A stretch of DNA of 64,000 nucleotides from Nitrosopumilales archaeon (GTDB lineage: Archaea > Thermoproteota > Nitrososphaeria > Nitrososphaerales > Nitrosopumilaceae). The stretch is taken from contig JAEHKU010000004.1 in the NCBI GenBank assembly GCA_016838825.1, positions 1 through 64,000 of the forward strand, read 5' to 3'. The notes below the pieces were generated by a model. That model saw only the letters and a list, made by a program, of their open reading frames with translations, made no database searches and had not been told where the DNA came from. The position numbers and the translations under genes are program-made. Shown piece by piece: positions 43,944-53,879 of this stretch. Numbering within the stretch: position 1 is the first letter of the stretch; every line of letters begins with the position of its first letter.

Positions 43944-44859
43944 TCACCATTGATAGAAATATTTCCTCGAGGTTGGTTGGGTTTGTTGATAACTCTTCTA
44001 TAACCACATTATTTTCATTGAGTATTTGGAGAATTTGCAGAAGAATTGTTTCTGAATTTCCTGAACGAATAGTTATGTTTGTTCCAGAATTGAAGTCAAT
44101 ATGACAATCTTGTATATTTTCTAAAAGTTTTAAAAGTTCAGGCTTGGGTTCTTGAATGCGAATTTTTATAGTTTTTTCACGTCCAAATCTATTTTTCAAC
44201 TCTTCAGGAGAATCCACAGCCAAAATCTTCCCCTTGTTTATTATTGCAATCTCATCACAGAGATATTCTGCTTCCGATAATACATGGGTAGTAAAAAATA
44301 TGGTTAGACCAACTTTTACTCTATTTTTAAGAAAGTCCAATAAGCTTCTCCTTGCCTTAGGATCTAATCCAGCGGTTGGTTCATCTAGAAACAAAAGTTT
44401 CATATCATGCATAAATTCTCGCGCTACCTGAACTCTACGTCTTTGACCTATCGACAAATCCTCATTCTTTATTTTTCGTATTTCTTCCAAATTAAATGAT
44501 GAAAGAAGTTCCTCAACTCTATCCTTTCTTGTTTTATGATCTACATCCCACATCATTCCATACTTTTCTAATGCTTTTTCTACAGTAAGAGTAGGTTCAT
44601 AGCTTGGCTGCTGAAAAACAACTCCAATTTTTTTCCTTGTTTCAAGTGGATTTGCAATCGCATCAATCCCTAGGACGTTAATAGAGCCACTAGTTGGAGG
44701 AATAAGGGTTGTAAGAAGTTTGATGGTAGTGGATTTCCCAGCGCCATTTGGTCCCAAGAATCCAAAAACTTCACCATACTTAACAGAGAGATCTATTCCA
44801 TTAACTGCAATCAGCGATCCATATGACTTGTGAAGCGAATTTGCCTTTATACAATACAT
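43918..44859 (-). CDS. ABC transporter ATP-binding protein (DrrA-like)
   Basis: 313 residues. Walker A GPNGAGKST near residue 37, signature LSIGQRRRVQVAREF near 135, Walker B LLFLDEPTAGLDPKAR near 154 and switch His in FFTTHVLSEAE near 188. The extra C-terminal domain (about 225-313) is typical of the DrrA/CcmA exporter group. It energises the permease encoded just after it. Confidence 0.94.
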   Translation of the reverse strand: MYCIKANSLHKSYGSLIAVNGIDLSVKYGEVFGFLGPNGAGKSTTIKLLTTLIPPTSGSINVLGIDAIANPLETRKKIGVVFQQPSYEPTLTVEKALEKYGMMWDVDHKTRKDRVEELLSSFNLEEIRKIKNEDLSIGQRRRVQVAREFMHDMKLLFLDEPTAGLDPKARRSLLDFLKNRVKVGLTIFFTTHVLSEAEYLCDEIAIINKGKILAVDSPEELKNRFGREKTIKIRIQEPKPELLKLLENIQDCHIDFNSGTNITIRSGNSETILLQILQILNENNVVIEELSTNPTNLEEIFLSMVNESDASNS

Positions 44860-44932
44860 CTAGAAGTTCTTTTTGTGCCTTCCTAATTTAGTTAATGAAA
44901 TTTTTATTAATTCATGCTTACATGGTAAGAAC

Positions 44933-46333
44933 ATGTCAACTGAATTTGAATCACTCTTAAGCACACTTCTTGAACAAAAACCCGATCTTTCCCGTTCAAC
45001 AGTAAACGAAATGATTCAACAAAAAAAAGAAAAGATTGGAGCTGGTTACCTTACTGATCAAGGTGCATTATTTCTAATCGCTTCAGATCTAGGTATTTCA
45101 CTTAGTGAACCTTTACGGGTAGAGATGAAGCTAAAAGACTTGTACGTTGGTGCGAAAGAGATTACATTACAAACTAGAGTAATGAGTTTGTCTCCACCAA
45201 AACAGTTCTTACGAAAGGATGGTTCACAGCTAGTACTACGAAATATGATAGTGTACGACTCTGATTCCAGGGCAAGTGTAAAACTTTGGGAAGAAAATGC
45301 TAGTTTACCATCACTAGAAAAGCTAAAACCTGGTGATCTGATCAAGATTATAAAAGCATACGTAAAATCTGATCTGCGGGGAAATCCCACCATAAATATT
45401 GGTTCAGGTGCAACTATAGAAAAAAGTGAGTCGGAAAGCGATATTCCCTCTATTGATTCCATAACTACGGACGTAAGTTCACTAAAAGAGGATCAACATA
45501 ATTTAGTAGTTTCTGGGCTAATTGATGGCTCCATTAGATATTCAGAATTTACTACGTTTCGGGGTCAGCCAGGAAAGGCCTTACACCTCAGATTAAAAGG
45601 ACAAGATAAAAATTCCATAAGAGTTGTGCTGTGGGGTAAAGATGAGTCCTCTATCCCAAAGATGATTGTACCTGGGGCAAAAAGTAGACTGATAGGTGTC
45701 AGAACAAAGATTGGAAAACAAGGTCTAGAAATTCATGGAGATGAAAGTACATTTATTGAGATAGAAGGAGAGGATGAAATAAAATCTATTATTATTAGAA
45801 TTTTATCCATAACAAAGAATGAACAAGGAACAACACTGATTTTGGCTGTTGACAAAAATAAAAAATTATTCAACATTAAAGATTCATCTGATGTTACCAA
45901 AAATTTGAAAACTGGAGAAACAATAGAATGCATGCCTTCCAAAGTGTATGGGAATTCTATTTCTCTTGAAAGTAATTCATATCTAAAAAAAATTGATGGT
46001 GAAAATCTTCCTTCTGTTTCAGATCTACGAACAAAAATACGTGAAATAAAACCCAGTAATAGTCCATACTGCATTGAAGCAATTGTACTAAAACTTCCTG
46101 AAAGAAAAGAGGTACAAACTCGAACTGGGGAATCTGTTGCTTTGTCACAAATCTTAATAGAAGACGATACAGGTCAAATTTGGTTAAAAGGGTGGAGGAA
46201 CCAAGCTAGGATGATTGACACGTGTTCTTTAGGTGAAATAATTTCAATAGGAGGCGTTACTGCCAAAGTTGGTTTAGAAGGGAAAGTTGAGTTAACTTTG
46301 TCTCCATTTTCTGTAATAACAAAGAAAAATTAA
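44933..46333 (+). CDS. RPA-like single-stranded DNA-binding protein (OB folds)
   Basis: About 466 residues from the ATG at 44933; the frame opens at 44873, but that extension (CLPNLVNEIF and on) is not family-like, whereas MSTEFESLLSTLLEQKPDLS is the usual N-terminal helix. Several OB-fold units follow, with RVMSLSPPKQFLRKDGS near residue 80, KPGDLIKIIKAYVKSDLRGNP near 138, FRGQPGKALHLRLKG near 210 and the last one near 370-460 (VQTRTGESVALSQILIEDDTG). It coats ssDNA in replication and repair. Its stop overlaps the convergent helicase gene by four bases. Confidence 0.85.
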   Translation: MSTEFESLLSTLLEQKPDLSRSTVNEMIQQKKEKIGAGYLTDQGALFLIASDLGISLSEPLRVEMKLKDLYVGAKEITLQTRVMSLSPPKQFLRKDGSQLVLRNMIVYDSDSRASVKLWEENASLPSLEKLKPGDLIKIIKAYVKSDLRGNPTINIGSGATIEKSESESDIPSIDSITTDVSSLKEDQHNLVVSGLIDGSIRYSEFTTFRGQPGKALHLRLKGQDKNSIRVVLWGKDESSIPKMIVPGAKSRLIGVRTKIGKQGLEIHGDESTFIEIEGEDEIKSIIIRILSITKNEQGTTLILAVDKNKKLFNIKDSSDVTKNLKTGETIECMPSKVYGNSISLESNSYLKKIDGENLPSVSDLRTKIREIKPSNSPYCIEAIVLKLPERKEVQTRTGESVALSQILIEDDTGQIWLKGWRNQARMIDTCSLGEIISIGGVTAKVGLEGKVELTLSPFSVITKKN

Positions 46334-49083
46334 GTGTCCCAGAATCCTCTAGTTGCAACATATAGTTTTTCTGCTTGATAGATTTGTTTAAGGAGATTCT
46401 CTTCGTCAACCATATTTCTAAGAATTCGAGCCGCTGTATCTGCTCCTACTCCGTATCCTGAAAGAACAGTAAGAGCAAGGCCCCCAAAGTTTTCTAAAAG
46501 CGATGATACCTTCCATGCACGAGTAAAGCGGTGGTTTTCTTCAGAAGAAATTTTTTTCCCCATACGTTTCTTCTGTACTATCTTCATTAAATCATAATCT
46601 GAGTTGAAAGTAGCTGTAACTTGTCTGGCTCTGCAATGAGGACAAATTAGTTTATCTTTGAATTCCTTTGTTTCAATCAATTTCTGCCACTTCCCACATC
46701 TCAAGCACAATAGACGATGTTTTGTTTTTGATAATCTAGTCTTAACTAGATCTAAAATTCCTTTATCGATATTTGCCGGTGTGGAATAATATTTTGTTGT
46801 GCGATCAAGTAAGGGTTCTGCTAGCTTAGAAAATTTTTCAACTTCTATCCACTCGAACCCTATTGCTTTTTCTTTTATTTTCTTCAAAATCACGCTTGTA
46901 TTTTCTAGATCATACTTGTCATGAAAAAGTTCACGTAGTGCTTCTTTCACAATAGTGGTATTGGAATATTTTTCATAGAGAAATCTTGCTGATTTCTTAT
47001 CATAAATACTACTTCTACCAACTATTCCAAATTTTTTTGCAACACACCATGTGCGCCAATTCAGGTTGTATGTTCCACCTAATGAGGCAGAAACCACGTT
47101 GCTCAAATCATATTGATCCTGCAATATGTCAATTACAATTCCTTTAGAAATTCTTCCCTTGCTTGACAGAACTATTCTATAGGCATCAGATCTAGAGTCC
47201 ACAAGATACCCTGTTCTTGCTGAAATCATTGAAGATAGGATCGTAGAAAGAGTGGAGTTTATCTTCGTACCAAAACAGCAATGTATCACTACTATGTTCT
47301 GATTTTTTACTGATTCTGCAACAATTGTGTTATGATTTGGGATACTTAGTAGTTTTAGACTGTCAATTAATTTATTCATAACAGAAAAGGAACCTGTTTT
47401 TACTTTAGATCTTAACAATCCAACTTTTTTCGCTGTCTTGTAATCTACTGGAATATTTTCACCTTCCCAATATGGGATCGTGATACCACCCAAACGAACT
47501 GGCTCAACATTAACTTTAAGCGATGTTTCATCTACGTTCAAAATTTTCCACTGCATTCCTCTTAATACGAAAACATTTCCGGACTCTCCAAAATCACCTA
47601 CAAATCGTTGGTCTAGACTTCCGATTATTTTATTGCTAACGACATCAACTACCTTGAATTTCAAAACATCAGGTATCGTGGAAAGATTTTCAAAATAGTA
47701 TTTGAATGCTCTTACTTTTTTACTGAAAACCATTTCTTTCCTATTAAAATATAGAATTGAATTTGAATTCAAAATTTCTAGTACTCCAATTAGATCCTCT
47801 AATGGTAAGTTTCTAAACGGAAATGCCTGTTTAATTATTTCTTGAGCCTGTTTTACACTAACTTTTCCAAGTTGCATATTAAGTCCTACTAAATGATGTG
47901 CAAGCACATCAAGTGAAAGGTCATGAATCTTCTGGTCTTCTATTGACTTCTCTCTTACCCTAAGTAGTATTGCTTTTGCTTCAAACTCATCATCAGCACT
48001 GTTTGTTACTAAAAGTCCTTTAGCTGATAATTCTCTATTATGTCTACTTCTTCCTATTCTTTGAATTAATTTTGAAACTTGCCTAGGTGAACCATAGTGT
48101 ATAACGAGATCAACTGAACCAATATCTAGACCGAGTTCAAGTGAAGATGTACATACTACAATCCCAGCTTTTCCTTTCCTGAGAGTTTCTTCTGTTTCTT
48201 CCCTTACTTGTTGAGAAAGGGAACCATGATGTAGTTCTATATTTAACTCTGATTTTTCTCTTAACATTGATGTAATAAACTCTGATTCTCCTCGGGTATT
48301 TGTAAAAAATAGCACAGTTGATTTTGGATAATTTTTTGAAACATATTCTATTACAAATTTTACTACATCAGATATTGTTCCATTCACATATTCTATATCA
48401 ACATCATACTTTCTTACAGAATTATCTTGAATAATTTTACATTTTCTTTTTGTACCAACCATAAACTTGGCAGCTTCTCTTTTATTTCCTACTGTTGCAG
48501 ATAATCCAACTCTTGTTATGTTAATTTTTGAATTAATCTGTAATCTCTCTAGGCTAACTGATAATTGCGCACCGCGTTCATTACCCACAAGTTCATGAAC
48601 CTCATCTACTATTATCCACTCTAGCTCTGAGAGTGATTCGAGTACACGTTGCTGAGCAAGTAGTATAACCAAAGTTTCTGGTGTTGTTATCAGTACATCA
48701 GGTGGTGAATTAGTGATCCTTTTTCTAGCTGATTGAGATGTATCACCGTGTCTTATCGCTATTGAAAGATTTTCTTTTTCTGCATAACGAATAATTCTCC
48801 TAAACACATCACGATTTAGCGCACGTAGAGGTGTGATGTACAGTGCTTTTATTTTACCTACTTTTTTGGACTTGGCGAGTAATGTAAAGATGGGAATTAC
48901 TGTTGCCTCGGTTTTTCCAGAACCTGTAGGTGCTATTAGAAGACAGTCTTTTTTTTGATAAATAATAGGAATTGCTTTTTTTTGAATTTCCGTAAGTTTT
49001 TCGAAACCTAGGGAACGAAATTTCTGTTTTAGAAAAGAACTATGCAGAAGATTTCTGGTTAAGTCTAATTCTAGCTCGCTCAT
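46330..49083 (-). CDS. lhr: Lhr-type DEAD/DEAH helicase
   Basis: About 917 residues from MSELELDLTR at 49083; an upstream ATG at 49098 adds five. Motifs: Q-motif-like FRSLGFEKLTEIQKKAIP, Walker A LLIAPTGSGKTEAT near residue 53, DEVHELVGNERGAQL near 160, and SRHNRE with LIQRIGRSRH near 340. A winged helix and beta region follows, and near the C-terminus a zinc ribbon (CLRCGKWQKL and CPHCRARQ) that many Lhr proteins lack. It is a 3'-5' helicase involved in repair or RNA metabolism. Confidence 0.9.
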   Translation of the reverse strand: MSELELDLTRNLLHSSFLKQKFRSLGFEKLTEIQKKAIPIIYQKKDCLLIAPTGSGKTEATVIPIFTLLAKSKKVGKIKALYITPLRALNRDVFRRIIRYAEKENLSIAIRHGDTSQSARKRITNSPPDVLITTPETLVILLAQQRVLESLSELEWIIVDEVHELVGNERGAQLSVSLERLQINSKINITRVGLSATVGNKREAAKFMVGTKRKCKIIQDNSVRKYDVDIEYVNGTISDVVKFVIEYVSKNYPKSTVLFFTNTRGESEFITSMLREKSELNIELHHGSLSQQVREETEETLRKGKAGIVVCTSSLELGLDIGSVDLVIHYGSPRQVSKLIQRIGRSRHNRELSAKGLLVTNSADDEFEAKAILLRVREKSIEDQKIHDLSLDVLAHHLVGLNMQLGKVSVKQAQEIIKQAFPFRNLPLEDLIGVLEILNSNSILYFNRKEMVFSKKVRAFKYYFENLSTIPDVLKFKVVDVVSNKIIGSLDQRFVGDFGESGNVFVLRGMQWKILNVDETSLKVNVEPVRLGGITIPYWEGENIPVDYKTAKKVGLLRSKVKTGSFSVMNKLIDSLKLLSIPNHNTIVAESVKNQNIVVIHCCFGTKINSTLSTILSSMISARTGYLVDSRSDAYRIVLSSKGRISKGIVIDILQDQYDLSNVVSASLGGTYNLNWRTWCVAKKFGIVGRSSIYDKKSARFLYEKYSNTTIVKEALRELFHDKYDLENTSVILKKIKEKAIGFEWIEVEKFSKLAEPLLDRTTKYYSTPANIDKGILDLVKTRLSKTKHRLLCLRCGKWQKLIETKEFKDKLICPHCRARQVTATFNSDYDLMKIVQKKRMGKKISSEENHRFTRAWKVSSLLENFGGLALTVLSGYGVGADTAARILRNMVDEENLLKQIYQAEKLYVATRGFWDT

Positions 49084-49159
49084 ATACCATAACACCAACT
49101 AGTCCAAGTGCAAATAAAATTACAACAATCATTGGAATGTAATCAAATATTCCTGTCAT
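49040..49159 (-). CDS. Putative 39-residue single-helix membrane peptide
   Basis: Starts MTGIFDYIPMIVVILFALGL, one hydrophobic helix (about 8-26), then a basic tail VYERARIRLNQKSSA. It lies between the RadB-like gene and the helicase and overlaps the helicase start by 44 bases in another frame. A complete helix with a positively charged inside end favours coding, but the frame is short. Confidence 0.4.
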   Translation of the reverse strand: MTGIFDYIPMIVVILFALGLVGVMVYERARIRLNQKSSA

Positions 49160-49191
49160 AATCGCAGTACATTTCTCGAGTGATAAATAGC

Positions 49192-49848
49192 TTAAGAGTA
49201 ATCAAAAATGCCATCTGGTCTTATGACAAAAAATATCCTCTCAGCTGGACAAAAGGGTGAAAAAACTTGTGCTGCATTTTTACTACCCACTTTAGAAAGA
49301 TAAATTTTTTGGTGAGTGAACATGCCAATAGACCTTTCAAGATTTTCCTTCTCAGCAAAGTTTGAACTTCTAACTACGTTCGTGACGATTATTGGTATTT
49401 TCTTCTTAATTGCTGTAAGAACAAGATTATGCATATATTTCATAAATAAAATGTGTTTTCTCAATGACTGTGATTCCTTTGAAAATTCAAACGAAAACAA
49501 ATCAGTTACGTCATCTATCACTAGTAATGATATGTCGTTGATTACAGTGATTTTTTCAACTAATTTCACTTGTTCTATTATATTTGTCGCTCTAGCGACT
49601 GTCACATTTTCCAATAATGAAGAGCTTTCGTTTTTAGCTTTGATTAATTCAAGCATTCGTTCAGGTCTAAAGTCGCCTTTTGTATCTTGATAAAAAATTT
49701 TTCCATTATTGATCAACGAATTTACGCAAATTTGCATAGCAAGTTGCGTTTTCCCAATACCACCTCGTCCGAAAATATCTGTTATAATTCCTCTTCTAAT
49801 TCCTCCGCCAAGGATTTCATTTAGTTTGTTAATCCCTGTATTGATCAA
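49192..49848 (-). CDS. RadB-like RecA-family ATPase
   Basis: 218 residues. TGINKLNEILGGGIRRGIITDIFG, then Walker A GRGGIGKT near residue 29, and Walker B ISLLVIDDVTDLF near 108, with the RecA-core C-terminal strands. It lacks the N-terminal helix-hairpin-helix domain of RadA, as in RadB, a recombination mediator. In thaumarchaea such genes are RadA paralogues; the exact role is not evident. Divergent from the LSm gene. Confidence 0.78.
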   Translation of the reverse strand: MINTGINKLNEILGGGIRRGIITDIFGRGGIGKTQLAMQICVNSLINNGKIFYQDTKGDFRPERMLELIKAKNESSSLLENVTVARATNIIEQVKLVEKITVINDISLLVIDDVTDLFSFEFSKESQSLRKHILFMKYMHNLVLTAIKKKIPIIVTNVVRSSNFAEKENLERSIGMFTHQKIYLSKVGSKNAAQVFSPFCPAERIFFVIRPDGIFDYS

Positions 49849-49890
49849 AGTAAATAATTAAGATACGAACATGAATTAAAATTAGATTGA

Positions 49891-50187
49891 ATGGGCAAGG
49901 CTTTTATTTCCCACATCATGGAAAGCAGACCAAGTGGAAAATATTTGTCACAAACTCCTCCTAAACGCCCGCTAACAATGCTGCAAAAAAATACTAAGAA
50001 AAATGTTACAGTTAGACTGAAAAATGAGATTGAGTACAAAGGAAAAATGGACAACGTTGATTCGTATATGAACTTGATTATGACTGATGCAGAAGAACTA
50101 AAAGATGGCAAAGTAGTGGCAAATTATGGAAAAGTCATTTTGAGAGGAAATAATGTCCTATTTATAAAACTAGAAAACGAATTATAG
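49891..50187 (+). CDS. LSm/Sm-like RNA-binding protein
   Basis: 98 residues. The Sm domain runs from about residue 28: RPLTMLQKNTKKNVTVRLKN, KGKMDNVDSYMNLIMTDAEE (Sm1, with the Asp-x-x-Met-Asn RNA-binding loop) and YGKVILRGNNVLFI (Sm2). The first 27 residues are an unusual extension (GKAFISHIMESRPSGKYLSQ); an alternative ATG at 49918 would shorten it. It ends 15 bases before metK. Confidence 0.88.
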   Translation: MGKAFISHIMESRPSGKYLSQTPPKRPLTMLQKNTKKNVTVRLKNEIEYKGKMDNVDSYMNLIMTDAEELKDGKVVANYGKVILRGNNVLFIKLENEL

Positions 50188-50202
50188 TTAATTGCTTTTA
50201 TA

Positions 50203-51360
50203 ATGGAAAAAAATTATTTATTTACTTCAGAATCTGTAACGGAAGGACACCCCGACAAGGTTTGTGATCAAATATCTGATGCTATTTTAGATGAATACCT
50301 GAGGATAGATCCTAATTCCAGAGTTGCTGTTGAAACCATGACCACTACTGGAATGGTAGTGGTAGCAGGTGAAGTCACTTCAACAGCAAAATTAGATGTC
50401 CAAGATATTGTAAGAAAAACATTAAGGGAAATAGGATACGATGATCCTGCTTTAGGATTTGATGCAGATTCTTGCAGCGTACTAGTGTCCATACATTCTC
50501 AGAGTCCTGATATTTCACGAGGAATTTCAGGTGGAGAAAATGGTGACCAAGGAGCAGGAGATCAAGGATTGATGTTTGGATACGCAACAAATGAGACTGA
50601 AAGTCTGATGCCTCTACCAATTTTGCTTGCACATCGGCTGACAAAAAAACTGGCTGATGTAAGAAAGAGTAAGGAGCTATCATGGATAAGACCTGATGGA
50701 AAGTCACAAGTTACAGTAGAATATGAAAATGGAAGCCCAAAAAAGATTGAAACTATAGTAATTTCAACTCAACATATTCCAGATGTTTCCAACGAAAAGA
50801 TAACTAATGAGATTGTTGATAAAGTGATAAAACCAGGCTGTGAAAATCTCTGGAGCGATAAAATAAAAATTCATGTTAACCCAACAGGAAGATTCGTAAT
50901 TGGCGGTCCTCCAGGAGATGCAGGTCTCACTGGAAGAAAAATAATTGTTGATACTTATGGTGGAATGGGAAGACATGGTGGTGGAGCCTTTTCTGGAAAA
51001 GATCCTTCGAAAGTAGATAGATCTGGTTGTTATATGTGTAGGTATATAGCAAAGAATATTGTTTCCGCAGGATTAGCTGATAGATGTGAGGTTAATGTTG
51101 CTTATGCCATTGGAGTAGCTGAACCCGTTTCACTGATGGTTAACACATTTGGTACGTCCAAGATTCCTGAGGAAGACATTGAAAATTTGGTTAGGAAACA
51201 TTTTGACATGAGACCAGCTGCTATAATTTCACATCTTGATTTGAAAAGACCGATTTACAGAAAAACAGCAGCTTATGGGCACTTTGGTAGAAACGAACCT
51301 GAATTTTTATGGGAAAGAACTGACAAATCAGAGATATTAAGAAAAGGTGCTGGTCTTTAA
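50203..51360 (+). CDS. metK: S-adenosylmethionine synthetase, bacterial/eukaryotic type
   Basis: 385 residues making SAM from ATP and methionine. [20 protein letters not shown] at the N-terminus, [18 protein letters not shown] near residue 120, and [17 protein letters not shown] near 260 are the classical MetK motifs. Most archaea instead use a distant MAT family, so this is the bacterial-type enzyme. Neighbouring radical SAM enzymes and methyltransferases need its product. Confidence 0.94.
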   Translation: MEKNYLFTSESVTEGHPDKVCDQISDAILDEYLRIDPNSRVAVETMTTTGMVVVAGEVTSTAKLDVQDIVRKTLREIGYDDPALGFDADSCSVLVSIHSQSPDISRGISGGENGDQGAGDQGLMFGYATNETESLMPLPILLAHRLTKKLADVRKSKELSWIRPDGKSQVTVEYENGSPKKIETIVISTQHIPDVSNEKITNEIVDKVIKPGCENLWSDKIKIHVNPTGRFVIGGPPGDAGLTGRKIIVDTYGGMGRHGGGAFSGKDPSKVDRSGCYMCRYIAKNIVSAGLADRCEVNVAYAIGVAEPVSLMVNTFGTSKIPEEDIENLVRKHFDMRPAAIISHLDLKRPIYRKTAAYGHFGRNEPEFLWERTDKSEILRKGAGL

Positions 51361-52209
51361 GGCCTTTTTATAGGTCTTAAATTTAACATGTGAAATTTTC
51401 TTCAAGACTTTAGGATCACCAATAAAATCGCCCACTAGAATATTCAAATCATCGACTCCGATCTGACTATCTAGATTATTCAAAGCTTGATGATAAGCCT
51501 CCTCGAAACTAATTTTCTTTATAGAAACCTTTCTTCCTTGAAGGAAATTTTGTATGAACGACAAATATGTTATGATTTGAGGACCTACGAGGTCAATAAT
51601 TTTGTATGAAAACTTTTTGTCTGTTAATGATTGAAAGATTACCTCAACAACATCATCTATGAATATAGGTTGTAGATGATATTTTCCTGACCCATAAATT
51701 GTAATTACACCCTTCTTATACTGTTCTGAAATTGTTCTTGTTAAAGGATCATTTCTGCCTATTATGTAGGAAGCTCTAAAGATTGTGTAATCCAAACCAG
51801 AGTTAATAATTTCTTGTTCAGCTCTGAATTTTGATATAAAATATCCAAAAGTTGTATCTTTGTTCACTCCTAGTCCACTGATGAAAATTATTTTTTTTAT
51901 TCGTACCTCTTTACAAAGCATTATAGCCTTTTTTGTTAGATTCACATTAACTTCATCATAACTTGAATGAGTTGTTTGTCTTCCTATTCCAATTAAATGA
52001 ACAAAGGCATTACAACCTTTCAACTTAGATGAAAGATGTTTTTCATCTAAATTTTTAGAAATAATTATCATGCCTGATTTTATTTTTTTTCTTTTACGAA
52101 CAATTTGAAGAGTATCTAATCCTTTTGCTACTAATAGATGACTAAGATTTCTTCCTACAAAACCATTAGCACCTGTTACAGCCACTTTTAGTCTTTTTAG
52201 ATTGGTCAT
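51337..52209 (-). CDS. NAD(P)-dependent SDR/epimerase-like protein (NDUFA9-like)
   Basis: 290 residues. [18 protein letters not shown] near the start is the extended-SDR dinucleotide motif; [20 protein letters not shown] near 70 and [21 protein letters not shown] near 108 give Ser and YxxxK. The C-terminal part is like complex I NDUFA9-type or nucleoside-sugar epimerase-like proteins, which bind NADPH structurally. Substrate unclear. Its 3' end overlaps metK by 24 bases, tail to tail. Confidence 0.75.
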   Translation of the reverse strand: MTNLKRLKVAVTGANGFVGRNLSHLLVAKGLDTLQIVRKRKKIKSGMIIISKNLDEKHLSSKLKGCNAFVHLIGIGRQTTHSSYDEVNVNLTKKAIMLCKEVRIKKIIFISGLGVNKDTTFGYFISKFRAEQEIINSGLDYTIFRASYIIGRNDPLTRTISEQYKKGVITIYGSGKYHLQPIFIDDVVEVIFQSLTDKKFSYKIIDLVGPQIITYLSFIQNFLQGRKVSIKKISFEEAYHQALNNLDSQIGVDDLNILVGDFIGDPKVLKKISHVKFKTYKKALKTSTFS

Positions 52210-52227
52210 GAATAGAATAATGCCGAC

Positions 52228-52258
52228 AAATTAATTTTAAGTATACTTTAATTAATTT
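52228..52258. promoter_or_regulatory. Near-perfect AT-rich palindrome between divergent promoters
   Basis: About 31 bases, arms AAATTAATT and AATTAATTT around TAAGTATACTT, centred on GTATAC at 52241-52246. It lies between the divergent SDR and J-domain genes and could serve as an operator for both, or be the two TATA regions themselves. Confidence 0.35.
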
Positions 52259-52262
52259 AAGA

Positions 52263-52706
52263 TTGAATTCATCAGAATGTTATGGAATTTTAGGTATAGG
52301 AAAAAATGCATCTTTAAAGGAGATAAAACAAGCATACAGGCAACTTTCACTAAAGTATCATCCTGATCGAAATAGAAATGAGCTGGATGGTTTAAAATTT
52401 AAAGAAATAACAGAAGCATACCAGATTCTCAGAAAGGAGAAGAAAAAAGAACACAAACCAAGAAAGGACGTAGAATCAGCTCATGCAGAATTTTGGAAAT
52501 ATTATGAAAAAATAATGGAGGACGAATTTCGATTTTATAACAAAACTAATTTTAGTAATTATTCCAGTCCATTTGGAGCTAATAGTTTTCAAGATCAACA
52601 TTCAAATGTAGCAAAAAAAATTTCACACAAAATAACGCATCTTATACTATATGTGGGACTCTCATTAATGGCAATTTGGATTATTCTTTCAGAACTCTTC
52701 AAGTAA
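52263..52706 (+). CDS. Membrane-anchored J-domain protein
   Basis: 147 residues. An N-terminal J domain (residues 3-60) with [20 protein letters not shown] and the catalytic HPD in [11 protein letters not shown], then a charged linker ([12 protein letters not shown]), then a polar stretch and a C-terminal helix (about 123-143). It would recruit DnaK to the inner membrane face. A TTG start leads directly into the J domain. It is separate from the main dnaJ operon. Confidence 0.8.
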   Translation: MNSSECYGILGIGKNASLKEIKQAYRQLSLKYHPDRNRNELDGLKFKEITEAYQILRKEKKKEHKPRKDVESAHAEFWKYYEKIMEDEFRFYNKTNFSNYSSPFGANSFQDQHSNVAKKISHKITHLILYVGLSLMAIWIILSELFK

Positions 52707-52749
52707 AAGGTTTGAATAGGATTATTACATAACATGTTCAATCTTTCTT

Positions 52750-53844
52750 GTGGAGTTTAACCCAAAACCAAGAGATAAACTGCGTACTGGTTTTACCACA
52801 GGAACATGTGCATCTGCTGCATCAGTAGCTGCACTTTTAGCAATTATGCATCAAAAAAAAATTGAATCAGTTGATGTTATACTACCAAAACGTTCAAAAA
52901 TTAACATAAAAATTGCAAGCTGTCAATTCAGTAATAAGACTGCAAGATGTTCTGTTATAAAAGACGCAGGTGATGATCCAGATGTTACTCATGGTGCTGA
53001 AATATTCGTTGATCTCACTCTTACTGACAAAGCAGACAGTATAGAAATAGATGGTGGAGAAGGAGTTGGAAGAATAACAAAACCCGGTCTTGGATTAGAA
53101 ATTGGTGCTGCAGCAATTAATCCAGTACCAAAAAAAATGATAAAAGGAAATGTTTCACAAATCGCAAAAGACCTTCTAAATAAAAAAGGCATTAAAATTA
53201 TAATTTCAGTTCCAAAAGGAAAGGAACTGGCAGTAAAAACTGATAATCCAAGACTTGGAATTATTGATGGTATTTCAATTTTAGGAACTTCGGGAATTGT
53301 AATCCCATACTCAACTGCATCATTTGCAGCTTCAATAAGGCAAGCGTTAGATGTTACTGTTGCAATGAAAGATGATTCGGTTGTTCTTACAACTGGTGGA
53401 AGAAGTGAAGACTATTCAAGAAATATCATAACTCTGCCTGAGCACTGTTTTATACAGATGGGGGATTTTTCAGGATATGCAATTGAACAATGTACTAAAA
53501 AGAAGATCAAGAAGGCCTACGTAATAGGTTTTATTGGCAAATTCTCAAAGATTGCAACTGGTGTAAAACAAACTCACGTCAAAGGTTCAAAGGTTGACAT
53601 GAATTTTCTTGCAAAAATTGCTCAGAAATATAATGCAGATAAAAATACTATAGAAAAAATCAAGAATGCTAATACAGCTAGACACGTATTAGAAATTGTA
53701 TCAGAAAACAAATTGGAAAAATTTTTCGATGGAATATGTTCTGAAGTATACAAACACCTACGAGATCAATCAGAAATGAAGGTTGAAATTGATGCAATCA
53801 TGTTTGATTTTGATGGAAATGTTATAGGAAGACATTCACAATAG
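52750..53844 (+). CDS. cbiD: Cobalt-precorrin-5B C1-methyltransferase
   Basis: 364 residues of the anaerobic cobalamin pathway. RTGFTTGTCASAASVAAL near residue 12, IKDAGDDPDVTHGAEI near 74 and GEGVGRITKPGLGLEIGAAAINP near 104 are CbiD hallmarks. It transfers methyl from SAM to C1. First gene of the cbiD-G-X-C run; a GTG start is used. Confidence 0.95.
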   Translation: MEFNPKPRDKLRTGFTTGTCASAASVAALLAIMHQKKIESVDVILPKRSKINIKIASCQFSNKTARCSVIKDAGDDPDVTHGAEIFVDLTLTDKADSIEIDGGEGVGRITKPGLGLEIGAAAINPVPKKMIKGNVSQIAKDLLNKKGIKIIISVPKGKELAVKTDNPRLGIIDGISILGTSGIVIPYSTASFAASIRQALDVTVAMKDDSVVLTTGGRSEDYSRNIITLPEHCFIQMGDFSGYAIEQCTKKKIKKAYVIGFIGKFSKIATGVKQTHVKGSKVDMNFLAKIAQKYNADKNTIEKIKNANTARHVLEIVSENKLEKFFDGICSEVYKHLRDQSEMKVEIDAIMFDFDGNVIGRHSQ

Positions 53845-53879
53845 AGAGAGATTTTATTAAACCTGAAACATTCTGTTGC

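Noticed and set aside
44873-44932. Earlier start for the RPA-like gene
   Set aside because: The added 20 residues lie in the divergent promoter region and do not look like the family; the ATG at 44933 begins the conserved N-terminal helix.
45058-45462. 134-residue reverse frame inside the RPA-like gene
   Set aside because: It is a shadow of the forward OB-fold gene, with no start context and no family features.
49316-49690. 124-residue forward frame inside the RadB-like gene
   Set aside because: Antisense to an intact RecA-type ATPase with Walker motifs on the other strand.
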